A DNA stretch of 64,000 nucleotides from an uncultured Pelagibacteraceae bacterium (GTDB lineage: Bacteria > Pseudomonadota > Alphaproteobacteria > Pelagibacterales > Pelagibacteraceae), in the NCBI GenBank assembly GCA_902518835.1, contig CABYHH010000002.1, forward strand, positions 1-64,000, in the 5' to 3' direction. Numbering within the stretch: position 1 is the first letter of the stretch; each line of letters begins with the position of its first letter. Of this stretch, positions 1 to 10,666 are shown in pieces. Under the pieces are notes generated by a model, which saw only the letters and a program-made list of their open reading frames with translations, searched no databases and was not told the DNA's origin. A program made the position numbers and the translations under genes.

Positions 1-1
1 A

Positions 2-1156
2 TTAAGAGATAAAAATGTAGCACCTAGGTTAGTCCCAATAATACCTGACGAGGCTAGGACATTTGGCATGGAGGGTTTTTTTCAGAAAGTAGGAATTTAC
101 GCTCATGAGGGTCAAAAATATGAACCAGAAGACTCTGCTCAACTAAGCTCTTATCGAGAAGAGAAAAGTGGGCAAGTTTTAGAGGAAGGCATTACGGAAG
201 CAGGTGCAATGTCCTCTTGGATTGCTGCTGGTACATCCTACACAAATCATGACATAGAGATGATTCCCATTTATTTATTTTATTCAATGTTTGGTTTTCA
301 AAGAATAGGGGATTTTGCTTGGGCTGGTGCAGATAGTCAATCGAGGGGTTTTTTAATAGGGGCTACTGCTGGAAGGACTACATTAGCAGGGGAAGGACTT
401 CAGCATCAAGACGGTCACAGTCATTTACTGGCATCTACTATACCAAATTGTATTTCATATGATCCAACTTTTCATTATGAGCTTGCTGTCATTTTTAGAG
501 AAGGTCTAAGAAGAATGCACGAAAAAAATGAAAATATTTTTTATTATATAACTACCATGAATGAAAATTATTCTCACCCAGAAATGCCGAAGGATAAAAA
601 ATGTGAGGATGGCATTCTTAAGGGTATGTATAAAATAAAAGAATTCAATAAACATAAGAAAACAAAAATTCAATTTTTAGGTTCAGGTACAATTCTTAGA
701 GAAATGATTGCTGGGGCTGAAGTATTACAGAATGAATATAATATAGATAGCGAGGTTTGGAGCGTGACAAGTTTTAATGAACTAAGAAGGGAGGGTTTAG
801 AAACAGAAAGATATAATTTGTTAAATCCAGACAAAGAGCAAAAAATCTCATATGTTGAGCAATGTTTGGGTAAAAGTGAAGGTCCAATATTAGCAGCTTC
901 CGATTATATGAGAATGAATTCCGATCAAATAAGACCTTATATTAAAAAAAGTTTTTATTCATTGGGAACAGATGGTTTTGGAAGAAGCGATACGAGAAAA
1001 AATTTAAGAAAATTTTTTGAGGTAGATAAAGAACATATAGTTGCTTATGGTTTAAGTGTTTTAGCAAAAGAACAACTTTTAGCATCTAAATATGCAACTG
1101 AAGCAATTAGAAAGTATAAAATAGATCCAGACAAACCGATGCCAACTAAACTATAA
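2..1156 (+). CDS. aceE: pyruvate dehydrogenase E1 component, homodimeric type (C-terminal part, truncated by window start)
   Basis: Frame open from base 2 (LRDKNVAPRLVPIIPDEARTFGMEGFFQKVGIYAHEGQKYEPED...), typical AceE C-terminal region. Confidence 0.93.
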   Translation, partial: LRDKNVAPRLVPIIPDEARTFGMEGFFQKVGIYAHEGQKYEPEDSAQLSSYREEKSGQVLEEGITEAGAMSSWIAAGTSYTNHDIEMIPIYLFYSMFGFQRIGDFAWAGADSQSRGFLIGATAGRTTLAGEGLQHQDGHSHLLASTIPNCISYDPTFHYELAVIFREGLRRMHEKNENIFYYITTMNENYSHPEMPKDKKCEDGILKGMYKIKEFNKHKKTKIQFLGSGTILREMIAGAEVLQNEYNIDSEVWSVTSFNELRREGLETERYNLLNPDKEQKISYVEQCLGKSEGPILAASDYMRMNSDQIRPYIKKSFYSLGTDGFGRSDTRKNLRKFFEVDKEHIVAYGLSVLAKEQLLASKYATEAIRKYKIDPDKPMPTKL

Positions 1157-1157
1157 T

Positions 1158-2087
1158 ATGTCATTAAACGATTATTTATTGGTATCAGCCTCTCCTAAAG
1201 TAAGAAAATTTGCAAGAGAGCTAGGGGTTGACATAAATAAAGTCTCAGGAAGTGAAAGTCGAGGAAGGGTCACAGAGGAAGATGTAAAATCATTTGTTTT
1301 AAAAAAGTCAAATCAAAATAAAAATGAGGTTCAATTAAAAGAGAATGAAAAAATAGAAATTGAGTATTCACACACAGAGTTTGGCGAGGTCGAAATTAAA
1401 GACATACCAAGGGTTAAAAAACTTTCATCAAAATATTTGATGAACTCTTGGTCTAATATTCCTCATGTGACAAATCACGATGAGGCAGATATTACCGAAA
1501 TGGAAGAATTTAGAAGTTCACTTAAAGATATTTATACTGGTGAAAAAAAGAAAATTACCCCATTGGCATTTATAGTTAAGGCTCTTACCGCTTCGCTTAA
1601 AAAATTTCCAAACTTTAATTCCTCAATTGATGAAATTGAAAAAGGAAAAATGACTTTAAAAAAGTATTATCATATTGGTATAGCAGTAGATACGCCACAT
1701 GGTCTGATGGTTCCAAAATTAAGAAATGCAGACGACAAGAAAATTTCTTTTATAGGAAATGAATTAAAAAAGTTAAGTAATCAATGCAGGAATCTTAAGA
1801 TCGAAAAAAAAGAATTATTTGGAGGTTCAATGACCATTACAAGTCTTGGTGGAATTGGTGGTTCATTTTTTACTCCAATCATAAATTTTCCAGAGGTTGC
1901 TATTCTTGGAGTTGGTAAATCGGAAAAAAAACAAGTTTTTAAAGATGGTAAATTTGTTACTAGGGTTATGTTACCACTCTCATTATCTTATGATCATCGA
2001 ATTATTGATGGAGCCGAGGCAGCACGTTTTAATAATGATCTTAAGGAAAATTTAGGAAAAAACTTTGCATATAAACTAGCTTTTTAA
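1158..2087 (+). CDS. aceF: dihydrolipoamide acyltransferase (E2) with E3-binding and catalytic domains but no lipoyl domain
   Basis: Peripheral-subunit-binding motif SPKVRKFARELGVDINKVSGSESRGRVTEEDV; catalytic YDHRIIDG near C-terminus; directly after aceE. Confidence 0.85.
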   Translation: MSLNDYLLVSASPKVRKFARELGVDINKVSGSESRGRVTEEDVKSFVLKKSNQNKNEVQLKENEKIEIEYSHTEFGEVEIKDIPRVKKLSSKYLMNSWSNIPHVTNHDEADITEMEEFRSSLKDIYTGEKKKITPLAFIVKALTASLKKFPNFNSSIDEIEKGKMTLKKYYHIGIAVDTPHGLMVPKLRNADDKKISFIGNELKKLSNQCRNLKIEKKELFGGSMTITSLGGIGGSFFTPIINFPEVAILGVGKSEKKQVFKDGKFVTRVMLPLSLSYDHRIIDGAEAARFNNDLKENLGKNFAYKLAF

Positions 2088-2104
2088 AAAAAAAAGAGAT
2101 TATC

Positions 2105-3007
2105 ATGACAAGAACTATTTCATTATTAAGTGCTTTATTATGCACCTTCATTTGGGGCACAACTTTTATTGCACAAGATACTGGAATGGATGATATTGGT
2201 CCTTTTACTTTTAACTCAGTCCGATTTTTTGTAGGTTTTTTGGCAATCTTACCTTTTGCATTTTATTTTGAGTATGGAAAAGCTAAATTAGAATTAAGCT
2301 TAGATTTAAAAACCTTCTCTTTTTTTTCATTTTTAATTGGGTCTTCTCTTTTTTTAGGATCTGCCTTACAACAGGTAGCATTACTTTATACTGATGTCGC
2401 AAACGCGGCTTTTTTTACAATTTTCTATGTTCCACTTGTACCAATAATAATTTTTTTATTTGTAAAAAAATCAATTCATTGGAGTATCTGGCCATCAGTA
2501 ACTTTGTGTCTTGTTGGTGGATACTTATTAACAAATTTTTATGATGCCACCATAAGGTTAGGAGATGGACTTGTTATTTTGGGTGCTTTTTTTTGGAGTA
2601 CCCATATTATTTTTGTTGGTATTATTATAAAAAAATTTAATCTTCCATTAACTATTGGTGCTGTTCAAACATTAATAGTTGCATTTTTTTCTTTTATTGT
2701 AGGTTTTTTTTATGAAGAATTTATTTTACAAAATATAATGAATGAAATTGACTCAATTCTTTATGCAGGAATTCTGTCGGGGGGAATTGCATTTGTTTTA
2801 CAAATTTATGCACAACAAAATATTACCCCTGCCCCTGCTGCAATAATTTTTTCATTAGAGGGAGTTTTTGCAACTATAGCTGCGTGGTTTTTACTTGATC
2901 AAATTTTAGGTGTAAGCAACGTTTGGGGTTGTATATTTATTTTAGGTGGTGTTTTATTATCTCAATTACTTCCAATTTTAAAAAAGAAATCTAATAATAT
3001 ATTATGA
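2105..3007 (+). CDS. DMT/EamA family transporter
   Basis: About 10 hydrophobic segments, 'CTFIWGTTFIAQ' N-terminal EamA-like motif. Confidence 0.8.
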   Translation: MTRTISLLSALLCTFIWGTTFIAQDTGMDDIGPFTFNSVRFFVGFLAILPFAFYFEYGKAKLELSLDLKTFSFFSFLIGSSLFLGSALQQVALLYTDVANAAFFTIFYVPLVPIIIFLFVKKSIHWSIWPSVTLCLVGGYLLTNFYDATIRLGDGLVILGAFFWSTHIIFVGIIIKKFNLPLTIGAVQTLIVAFFSFIVGFFYEEFILQNIMNEIDSILYAGILSGGIAFVLQIYAQQNITPAPAAIIFSLEGVFATIAAWFLLDQILGVSNVWGCIFILGGVLLSQLLPILKKKSNNIL

Positions 3008-3758
3008 ACAATATAGTTATAGCTAATAATATTCTATAGATAACAAATAAATTTAAAGAAAATTTATTAATAAATATTAGAAAGTATTTTACTGTAAGAT
3101 AAGAAAATATAAATGATAAAATAATTGAAATAAAAATTAAAAAATTAAAATTTAATGATTGATTCAAAGCATCCTTAAGCCCTAGAAAACTAGCTCCTGC
3201 TAAAGCAGGAATAGATAATAAAAAAGAAATTTTACTTGAGTCAACCCGATTAAATTTTAAAAATCTTGCGGCAGTAATAGCTATACCTGCCCTACTAACA
3301 CCTGGTATCAAAGCAAGAATTTGAAAAAGACCTATTATAATTATTATTTTAACATTCAAATTCTTATTAATATTTTGATCTGTTTTTCTTTGATCAGAAA
3401 AAAAAAGGATAACCCCAAAAAATAACGTAGCAAATGCTATAATTTTTACATTTCTTAATAGATATATCAGTTCAGAAGAATGAAGTATGTAGCCGAAAAT
3501 AATCACTGGTAATGATCCAATGATAATTAATTTTAAAAGTTTTTTATTTTGACTGAAATCGAGTAAGTCTTTTTTGAAATAAAACAAAATCGCAAAAAGA
3601 GACCCGAGGTGTAGACTTATGTCAATTAATAAAGAGCTTGTTTTAAAGTTGTAAAAATTAGAAACTAAGATTAGGTGAGCGGAGGAGCTTATTGGAAGAA
3701 ATTCAGATATTCCTTGAATTGCAGACAGTATTAGAATTTCTATAAAATCTGTTAACAT
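2991..3758 (-). CDS. uppP: undecaprenyl-diphosphatase
   Basis: ILSAIQGISEFLPISSSAHLIL and PGVSRAGIAITAARF motifs of the BacA/UppP family. Confidence 0.92.
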   Translation of the reverse strand: MLTDFIEILILSAIQGISEFLPISSSAHLILVSNFYNFKTSSLLIDISLHLGSLFAILFYFKKDLLDFSQNKKLLKLIIIGSLPVIIFGYILHSSELIYLLRNVKIIAFATLFFGVILFFSDQRKTDQNINKNLNVKIIIIIGLFQILALIPGVSRAGIAITAARFLKFNRVDSSKISFLLSIPALAGASFLGLKDALNQSLNFNFLIFISIILSFIFSYLTVKYFLIFINKFSLNLFVIYRILLAITILFIIYY

Positions 3759-3941
3759 TTAATTGTCGTAACTCAAAAAATGTTCATTTTAAACAATTCG
3801 ATTAAATCATATTAGGTATGCAAAAAAAAAAATTACTAAATTTTTCGCCAAATATTGCTATATTTAGGTCATATATATTGACATAAATAATCCTTTTACT
3901 AAAAAAAATACTGTATAATCTAGCTTAGAAAACAATATCTT

Positions 3942-5381
3942 ATGACTGATAAAATGCTAAAATTCGTAAAAATAGGTCAACAAACACCACCTAAAAGAGA
4001 GATTAAAGACAGAAAAGATGATTTTAATGAAATTTATAATGAATTTATCACCAAAAAAGCTGAGGAGCAATCAAGCAGATGTTCCCAATGTGGAGTTCCT
4101 TTCTGTCAAGTTCATTGCCCACTAAGTAATAATATACCTGATTGGTTAAAATTAACTGCTGAAGGAAGATTAAAAGAGGCATATGAATTGTCACAAAGCA
4201 CAAATAATATGCCAGAAGTTTGTGGAAGAATTTGTCCACAAGACAGACTTTGTGAGGGAAACTGCGTTATTGAACAATCCGGACATGGAACCGTTACTAT
4301 TGGTTCAGTTGAAAAATACATAACAGATACCGCCTGGGAAAAAGGTTGGGTTAAACCGATTGAGGTAAAATTTGAAAAAAATCAAAGTGTTGGGATAATT
4401 GGAGCGGGGCCTGCAGGATTGGCCGCAGCAGAACAATTAAGAAAAAATGGTTATAAGATTACTGTTTATGATCGCTATGATCGTGCAGGTGGATTATTAA
4501 TTTATGGTATACCAAATTTTAAGCTAGAGAAACATGTTGTTGAAAGAAGAACTAAAATATTAGAGGAGGGTGGAATAGAGTTTGTCCATAATTTTGAGGT
4601 TGGTAAAGATGCAACTTTAGATCAATTAAGAAAAAAACATGATGCAATTTTAATTGCTACAGGAGTTTACAAATCAAGAGAAATAAATTTACCTGGAAAT
4701 GATTTAAATAACATTTTTCCTGCGATGGAGTTTCTAACTGCATCAAATAAAAAAGGCCTAGGTGATAAAGTAGAACTATTTGATAAAGGTATATTAAATG
4801 CTGAGGGCAAAGATGTAATTGTTATTGGTGGAGGTGATACAGCTATGGATTGTGTTAGAACCTCTGTTAGACAAAAAGCTAAATCTGTAAAATGTCTTTA
4901 TAGACGAGATAAAGTGAATATGCCTGGATCAGCTAGAGAAGTATCAAATGCCGAGGAAGAAGGTGTAGAATTTGTATGGCTCTCAAGTCCAAAAGAATTT
5001 AAAGGTAAAAATAAAGTTGAAAAAATAATTGTTGATCGTATTCAATTAGGTGAACCCGACGACTCAGGAAGAAGAAAACCCGAGATAAAAAAAGGATCCG
5101 AATTTGAGGTAAAAGCAGATTTGGTCATAAAAGCATTAGGTTTTGATCCAGAAAATCTTCCACAATTATTCGACGCACAAGAATTACAGGTTACAAAATG
5201 GGGAACTATTAAAACTGATTTTGATACTTTAGAAACTAATATTAAAGGTGTTTTTGCTGCTGGTGACATAGTTAGAGGTGCATCATTAGTTGTTTGGGCA
5301 ATAAAAGATGGAAGAGACGCAGCGATAGGTATTAAAAATTATCTTGAAAATATTGAAATTAAAAAAACGAAAGTAGCTTAG
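3942..5381 (+). CDS. gltD: glutamate synthase small subunit
   Basis: CSQCGVPFCQVHCPLSNNIPDWL, dinucleotide-binding GAGPAGLAAAEQL; followed by gltB. Confidence 0.95.
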   Translation: MTDKMLKFVKIGQQTPPKREIKDRKDDFNEIYNEFITKKAEEQSSRCSQCGVPFCQVHCPLSNNIPDWLKLTAEGRLKEAYELSQSTNNMPEVCGRICPQDRLCEGNCVIEQSGHGTVTIGSVEKYITDTAWEKGWVKPIEVKFEKNQSVGIIGAGPAGLAAAEQLRKNGYKITVYDRYDRAGGLLIYGIPNFKLEKHVVERRTKILEEGGIEFVHNFEVGKDATLDQLRKKHDAILIATGVYKSREINLPGNDLNNIFPAMEFLTASNKKGLGDKVELFDKGILNAEGKDVIVIGGGDTAMDCVRTSVRQKAKSVKCLYRRDKVNMPGSAREVSNAEEEGVEFVWLSSPKEFKGKNKVEKIIVDRIQLGEPDDSGRRKPEIKKGSEFEVKADLVIKALGFDPENLPQLFDAQELQVTKWGTIKTDFDTLETNIKGVFAAGDIVRGASLVVWAIKDGRDAAIGIKNYLENIEIKKTKVA

Positions 5382-8300
5382 TGAAAAATTACAATAAAAA
5401 TTTTAAATTATTAAAGAAAAATCATATTTATTCTGAAGATATGGAACATGATGCCTGTGGAGTAGGACTAATAGCTTCGACGGAAGGAAAGAAATCTAGA
5501 TCTGTTGTTGATTATGGAATTGAAGCATTAAAAGCAGTTTGGCACAGAGGAGCTGTAGATGCTGATGGAAAAACAGGTGATGGAGCAGGAATACATTTAG
5601 AAATTCCTAAAGATTTCTTTATAGAAAAGGTTGAAGTTACCGGTCATGATTATGATAATTCTGAAATTTGTGTAGGAATGATTTTTCTCCCAAGAAATGA
5701 TTACTCAACCCAAGAAAGTTGTAAAACTATTGTTGAAAGTGAATTGACAAAAAATGATTTTAGCATTTACGGTTGGAGACAGGTTCCGGTAAACCCAAAA
5801 GTTTTGGGAGAAAAAGCTTTTCAAACGATGCCGGAAATCATTCAGGTATTATTTAGACCCAATGACCAAAATCTTTTGGATAAAGAACTGGAAAGAAAAA
5901 TATATGAAACTAGAAAAAGAATTGAAAATAAAGCTTTTGAAGCGTCGTTAAATAATTTTTACATATGCTCAATGAGCTCAAAATCAATTATTTATAAAGG
6001 GATGTTCCTAGCTGAGGCTATATCAGATTTTTATTTAGATTTATTGGACAAAAGATTTATTTCAAGGTACGCGATTTTTCATCAAAGATTCTCGACAAAT
6101 ACTGCGCCAAGTTGGAGCTTGGCTCAACCCTTTAGGGCTGTTGCACATAACGGGGAAATTAATACTTACAAAGGAAATAAAAATTGGATGAAAGTCCACG
6201 AGGAAGAGATGAACAGTCCGCTCTTCGAAAATATTGAGAATTTGAAGCCTGTAATACAAAAAGGAGTGTCCGACTCAGCTGCTTTAGACAATGTATTTGA
6301 GCTGCTGAATAAATCTGGTCAACCAGCCCCTTTAGCAAAATTGATGTTGATCCCAGATGCTTGGTCAAAAAAGAACAAAACTTTGCCCAAAAGTCATCAA
6401 CAACTTTTCAATTTTTTAAATAGCACCATGGAACCATGGGACGGACCAGCTGCAATCGCAGCTACTGATAATGAGTGGGTAATTGCAGCAAATGATAGAA
6501 ATGGATTAAGACCACTAAGATATGCAATTACAAAAGACAAATTACTTTTTGCAGGCTCGGAAACAGGTATGATTGAATTAAACGAAAAAAAAATTTTATC
6601 AAAAGGAAGATTGGGTCCAGGAGAAATTATTGGTGTAAGAATCGAGAAAGGAAAAGTTTTTTCAAACGATCAAATAAAAGATTTTTTAGCGAAAGAATAC
6701 AAACATTTTAATTCGCAGATAATAGATTTAGATGAAAAACTTATTATATCTAATGAAAAAAATAATTTTGAAGGAGAAGATCTAAGAAGAAGACAACATA
6801 CTTTTGGAATTAGTTTAGAAGATCTAGAATTAATCTTACATCCCATGGCAGAAGATGCAAAAGAAGCAACAGGATCAATGGGTGACGATACTCCTTTAGC
6901 TGTTCTGTCTGATAAATATAGACCATTATATCATTTCTTTAGGCAAAATTTCAGTCAGGTAACAAATCCTCCAATTGACTCATTGCGTGAAAATAAAGTT
7001 ATGAGCTTAAAAACCAGATTTGGAAATTTAGGTAATATTATTGATTTTGATACTCTTACCAAAGAAAATATTTATGTTTTAAATAGTCCAATATTATCAA
7101 ATTCACAATTTATTAAATTTATTAATTTTTTTGGTCAGAACTCTAAAACGATTGATTGCTCCTTTTCAAAGAATGAAACTTTGAGCATTGCTCTCGAAAG
7201 AATTCAAAGAGAGTCAGAAATTTCAGTTAGAAAAGGTGTTACCCAAATTATATTGAGTGATAAAGAAATTTCTTCTGAGAGGTTACCAATGCCAATGTTA
7301 TTATGTGTTGGTGCTATAAATTCTTTTTTAATCAATAGAAAGTTAAGAGGATATGTATCAATTAATGTTCAATCTGGTGAAGCCTTGGACACGCACTCAT
7401 TCGCGACGTTAATTGGTGTTGGTGCAACTACGGTAAACCCATATTTAGCTTTCGATAGTCTTTATCAAAGATACGAGAAAAAGTTGTTTGGACAATACAG
7501 TTTTGATGATTGTGTAGAGAGATATATTAAATCTGTTAATGCTGGTCTTCTTAAGATTATGTCAAAAATGGGTATTTCCGTGATAAGTTCTTATAGAGGC
7601 GGATGTAATTTTGAAACTGTAGGATTAAGCAGAACTATTGTAGATGACTATTTTCCAGGCGTAACATCTAAAATTTCTGGTATTGGACTTATAGGCATTG
7701 AAAAAAAAATTCGTCAAATTCATAAAGAGGCTTTTGAAAGTACAAATACAGTATTACCAATAGGAGGTATTTACAGATATAGAAAAAATGGTGAAACACA
7801 TCAATACCAAGGAAGGCTAATTCATTTATTGCAAAGCGCTGTAGGATCCAATTCATATTCTGCATATAAAAGATATGCTGAGGGAATATATAATTTACCG
7901 CCGATAAATTTAAGAGACTTAATTGATTTTAGAAAAAAAAAATTAGGATCATCAATAGATATTAAATATGTAGAGCCTGTAGAAAAAATTTTGAAAAGAT
8001 TTGGTAGTGGGAGTATGTCTCATGGTGCGCTATCTAAAGAAGCACATGAAACATTGGCAATAGGAATGAATCGTATAAAAGGTGCTTCATGTAGCGGTGA
8101 AGGTGGTGAAGATGAGAAAAGATTTAAAGTTTTAAATAATGGTGACAGCGCAAACTCAAGAGTAAAACAAATTGCATCTGCAAGATTTGGGGTAACTGTA
8201 AATTATTTAAATAACTGTAATGAAATAGAGATAAAAATAGCGCAAGGTGCAAAACCTGGTGAGGGTGGTCAACTTCCTGGATTTAAAGTAACTGATGAGA

Positions 8301-9886
8301 TAGCTAAATTAAGACATTCAACACCAGGAGTAACTTTGATTTCACCACCACCTCATCATGATATTTATTCAATAGAGGATTTAGCCCAATTAATTTATGA
8401 CTTAAAACAGATAAATCCTCATGCGCGAGTTGGGGTAAAATTAGTGGCATCATCTGGAGTTGGAACAATTGCTGCTGGAGTAGCTAAAGCAAAAGCGGAT
8501 ATTATTTTAATCTCAGGTCATAATGGTGGCACAGGTGCCACTCCTCAAACAAGCGTTAAATATGTTGGTATTCCTTGGGAGATGGGTCTCACTGAAGCCA
8601 ATCAAGTACTTACATTAAATAATTTAAGGCATAAGGTGACTTTAAGAACTGACGGTGGGATCAAAACTGGAAGAGATGTAGTCATAGCTGCAATGATGGG
8701 AGCTGAGGAATATGGTGTTGCAACTACAGCTTTGGTTGCTATGGGATGTATTATGGTCAGACAATGTCATTCAAATACATGTCCTGTTGGAGTTTGCACC
8801 CAAGATGAAAAATTAAGAGAGAAGTTTAATGGTACTCCAGATAAAGTGGTGAATTTATTTACTTTTATAGCATCGGAGGTCAGAGAAATTTTAGCTAAAA
8901 TAGGGTTTAAGTCTTTAAATGATATTATTGGAAGAACAGATTTGTTAATGCAAGTTAGCAAAGCTTCACCAAATTTAGATGATTTAGATTTAAATCCTTT
9001 ATTTGTTCAAGCAGATTCAGGAAATAATAAAAGGTATTGTGAAGATTTAAAGATCAATAATGTACCGGATACATTAGACCAAAAAATATGGCCTGAGATA
9101 GAAAGATCTTTAGATAGGAAAGAAAAAATAGATAAAGAATTTTTGATTAAAAATACCAATAGAGCAGTTGGAACTAGAATTTCCCATCATCTTTATAAAA
9201 AATATGGATATGAAAGTTTAAATGAAAATTTCTTAACACTTAATTTCAAAGGTTCTGCAGGACAATCATTCGGAGCTTTCTCTTGTAAGGGGTTAAAACT
9301 AGTTCTCAAAGGAGATGCCAACGATTATGTTGGTAAAGGATTGTCGGGAGCTACGATTTCTATCAGTTTACCTGATGAAAGTAATTTAATTTCAAACGAA
9401 AATACAATTATCGGAAATACAGTCTTATATGGAGCTACATCTGGAAAACTATATGCCGCTGGTCAGGCTGGAGATAGATTTGCCGTAAGAAACTCTGGTG
9501 CCATAACTGTTGTCGAAGGATGTGACTCTAATGGCTGTGAATACATGACAGGTGGTACTGCTGTTATTTTAGGAAATGTGGGTGATAACTTTGCGGCTGG
9601 TATGACAGGAGGAATGGCATTTATTTATGACAAATCAAATGTATTTGAAAGAAAAGTAAATCCAGAATCTGTTATTTGGCAAAATGTTGAAACTGATTTT
9701 TGGAAAAATTATTTAAAAAACTTAATCTTGGAACATTCAAACGAAACGAAATCTTTATTTTCACAAAACATAATTTCAAATTTTGATGATGAAATAAAAT
9801 ATTTTGTTCAAGTTTGTCCTAAAGAAATGGTAGATAAAATATCTAATCCCCTTTCTTTAAAATCTAAAGTTAAAAGAGTTAGTTAA
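5381..9886 (+). CDS. gltB: glutamate synthase large subunit
   Basis: DACGVGL N-terminal amidotransferase, GEGGEDEKRF, KPGEGGQLPGFKVT, CPVGVCTQ; 1501 aa. Confidence 0.97.
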   Translation: MKNYNKNFKLLKKNHIYSEDMEHDACGVGLIASTEGKKSRSVVDYGIEALKAVWHRGAVDADGKTGDGAGIHLEIPKDFFIEKVEVTGHDYDNSEICVGMIFLPRNDYSTQESCKTIVESELTKNDFSIYGWRQVPVNPKVLGEKAFQTMPEIIQVLFRPNDQNLLDKELERKIYETRKRIENKAFEASLNNFYICSMSSKSIIYKGMFLAEAISDFYLDLLDKRFISRYAIFHQRFSTNTAPSWSLAQPFRAVAHNGEINTYKGNKNWMKVHEEEMNSPLFENIENLKPVIQKGVSDSAALDNVFELLNKSGQPAPLAKLMLIPDAWSKKNKTLPKSHQQLFNFLNSTMEPWDGPAAIAATDNEWVIAANDRNGLRPLRYAITKDKLLFAGSETGMIELNEKKILSKGRLGPGEIIGVRIEKGKVFSNDQIKDFLAKEYKHFNSQIIDLDEKLIISNEKNNFEGEDLRRRQHTFGISLEDLELILHPMAEDAKEATGSMGDDTPLAVLSDKYRPLYHFFRQNFSQVTNPPIDSLRENKVMSLKTRFGNLGNIIDFDTLTKENIYVLNSPILSNSQFIKFINFFGQNSKTIDCSFSKNETLSIALERIQRESEISVRKGVTQIILSDKEISSERLPMPMLLCVGAINSFLINRKLRGYVSINVQSGEALDTHSFATLIGVGATTVNPYLAFDSLYQRYEKKLFGQYSFDDCVERYIKSVNAGLLKIMSKMGISVISSYRGGCNFETVGLSRTIVDDYFPGVTSKISGIGLIGIEKKIRQIHKEAFESTNTVLPIGGIYRYRKNGETHQYQGRLIHLLQSAVGSNSYSAYKRYAEGIYNLPPINLRDLIDFRKKKLGSSIDIKYVEPVEKILKRFGSGSMSHGALSKEAHETLAIGMNRIKGASCSGEGGEDEKRFKVLNNGDSANSRVKQIASARFGVTVNYLNNCNEIEIKIAQGAKPGEGGQLPGFKVTDEIAKLRHSTPGVTLISPPPHHDIYSIEDLAQLIYDLKQINPHARVGVKLVASSGVGTIAAGVAKAKADIILISGHNGGTGATPQTSVKYVGIPWEMGLTEANQVLTLNNLRHKVTLRTDGGIKTGRDVVIAAMMGAEEYGVATTALVAMGCIMVRQCHSNTCPVGVCTQDEKLREKFNGTPDKVVNLFTFIASEVREILAKIGFKSLNDIIGRTDLLMQVSKASPNLDDLDLNPLFVQADSGNNKRYCEDLKINNVPDTLDQKIWPEIERSLDRKEKIDKEFLIKNTNRAVGTRISHHLYKKYGYESLNENFLTLNFKGSAGQSFGAFSCKGLKLVLKGDANDYVGKGLSGATISISLPDESNLISNENTIIGNTVLYGATSGKLYAAGQAGDRFAVRNSGAITVVEGCDSNGCEYMTGGTAVILGNVGDNFAAGMTGGMAFIYDKSNVFERKVNPESVIWQNVETDFWKNYLKNLILEHSNETKSLFSQNIISNFDDEIKYFVQVCPKEMVDKISNPLSLKSKVKRVS

Positions 9887-10625
9887 TAATAAATTTAAGC
9901 TCTTTTTTTAATTTACGAAGATATTTTTGAGAGGATAAACTATGATTACCGTTCTTGATTATTATCAATTTTTTTTTCGCTTTACTAAAAATTTTTAAAA
10001 TTTTTCTGGAATATGAAATTGGTACAACTTCATCTTTTTGACCATGGACCATTGTGACCTTTATTTTTGAGTCAATTTTTTTGTTGAAAACTCTATTTTT
10101 TCTTCCATCTTTAATTAATTGAAGAGTTATAGGATATTTATAATCTCCGTGGTTTAAATGGTAAATTTTCTTTTTTATAAGTTCATCTTTGATTTTTTTT
10201 GTAAATTTTTTCCACATTAGATTTTCTAAAAATTCTGGAGCAGATCCGATTCCTAAAAAACCAACTATCTGTTTTTTAAATTTTTGAAATTGATTTAATG
10301 ATATCCAAGATCCCATACTTGAACCAACAAAAATAATCTTATTTTTATTTACAATTTTTTTTATAAGAATACTTGTATCCTCACTCCATTTTGTAATATT
10401 TCCATTAGTAAATTTACCAGATGATTTTCCATGACCTGTGTATTCTAAAGCTAAAAAACCCAAATTATTTTTTTTTGCGAAATTAAAAAAAGCCTTAGGC
10501 TTCGCTCCTTCTAAGTCTGACATAAATCCATGTAAAAAAACTATGTAAACACTATTATTTCTCATATGTTTTAAATATCGTATTCTTTTTGTTTTAGTGA
10601 TCTTAAAATAATTGAAGTTTGTCAT
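9879..10625 (-). CDS. alpha/beta hydrolase
   Basis: VFLHGFMSD, GSSMGSW nucleophile elbow, C-terminal D/H motifs. Confidence 0.8.
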   Translation of the reverse strand: MTNFNYFKITKTKRIRYLKHMRNNSVYIVFLHGFMSDLEGAKPKAFFNFAKKNNLGFLALEYTGHGKSSGKFTNGNITKWSEDTSILIKKIVNKNKIIFVGSSMGSWISLNQFQKFKKQIVGFLGIGSAPEFLENLMWKKFTKKIKDELIKKKIYHLNHGDYKYPITLQLIKDGRKNRVFNKKIDSKIKVTMVHGQKDEVVPISYSRKILKIFSKAKKKLIIIKNGNHSLSSQKYLRKLKKELKFIIN

Positions 10626-10666
10626 TAAAGTTTATTAGTTTTATCTATTATTATATAACTTATATT

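Noticed and set aside
4048-4321. Antisense ORFs inside gltD (4048-4239, 4112-4321) and similar short antisense ORFs in gltB, pheT, lepA, murA, dapE
   Set aside because: They lie opposite strongly recognisable conserved genes, lack family motifs and are typical shadow ORFs.
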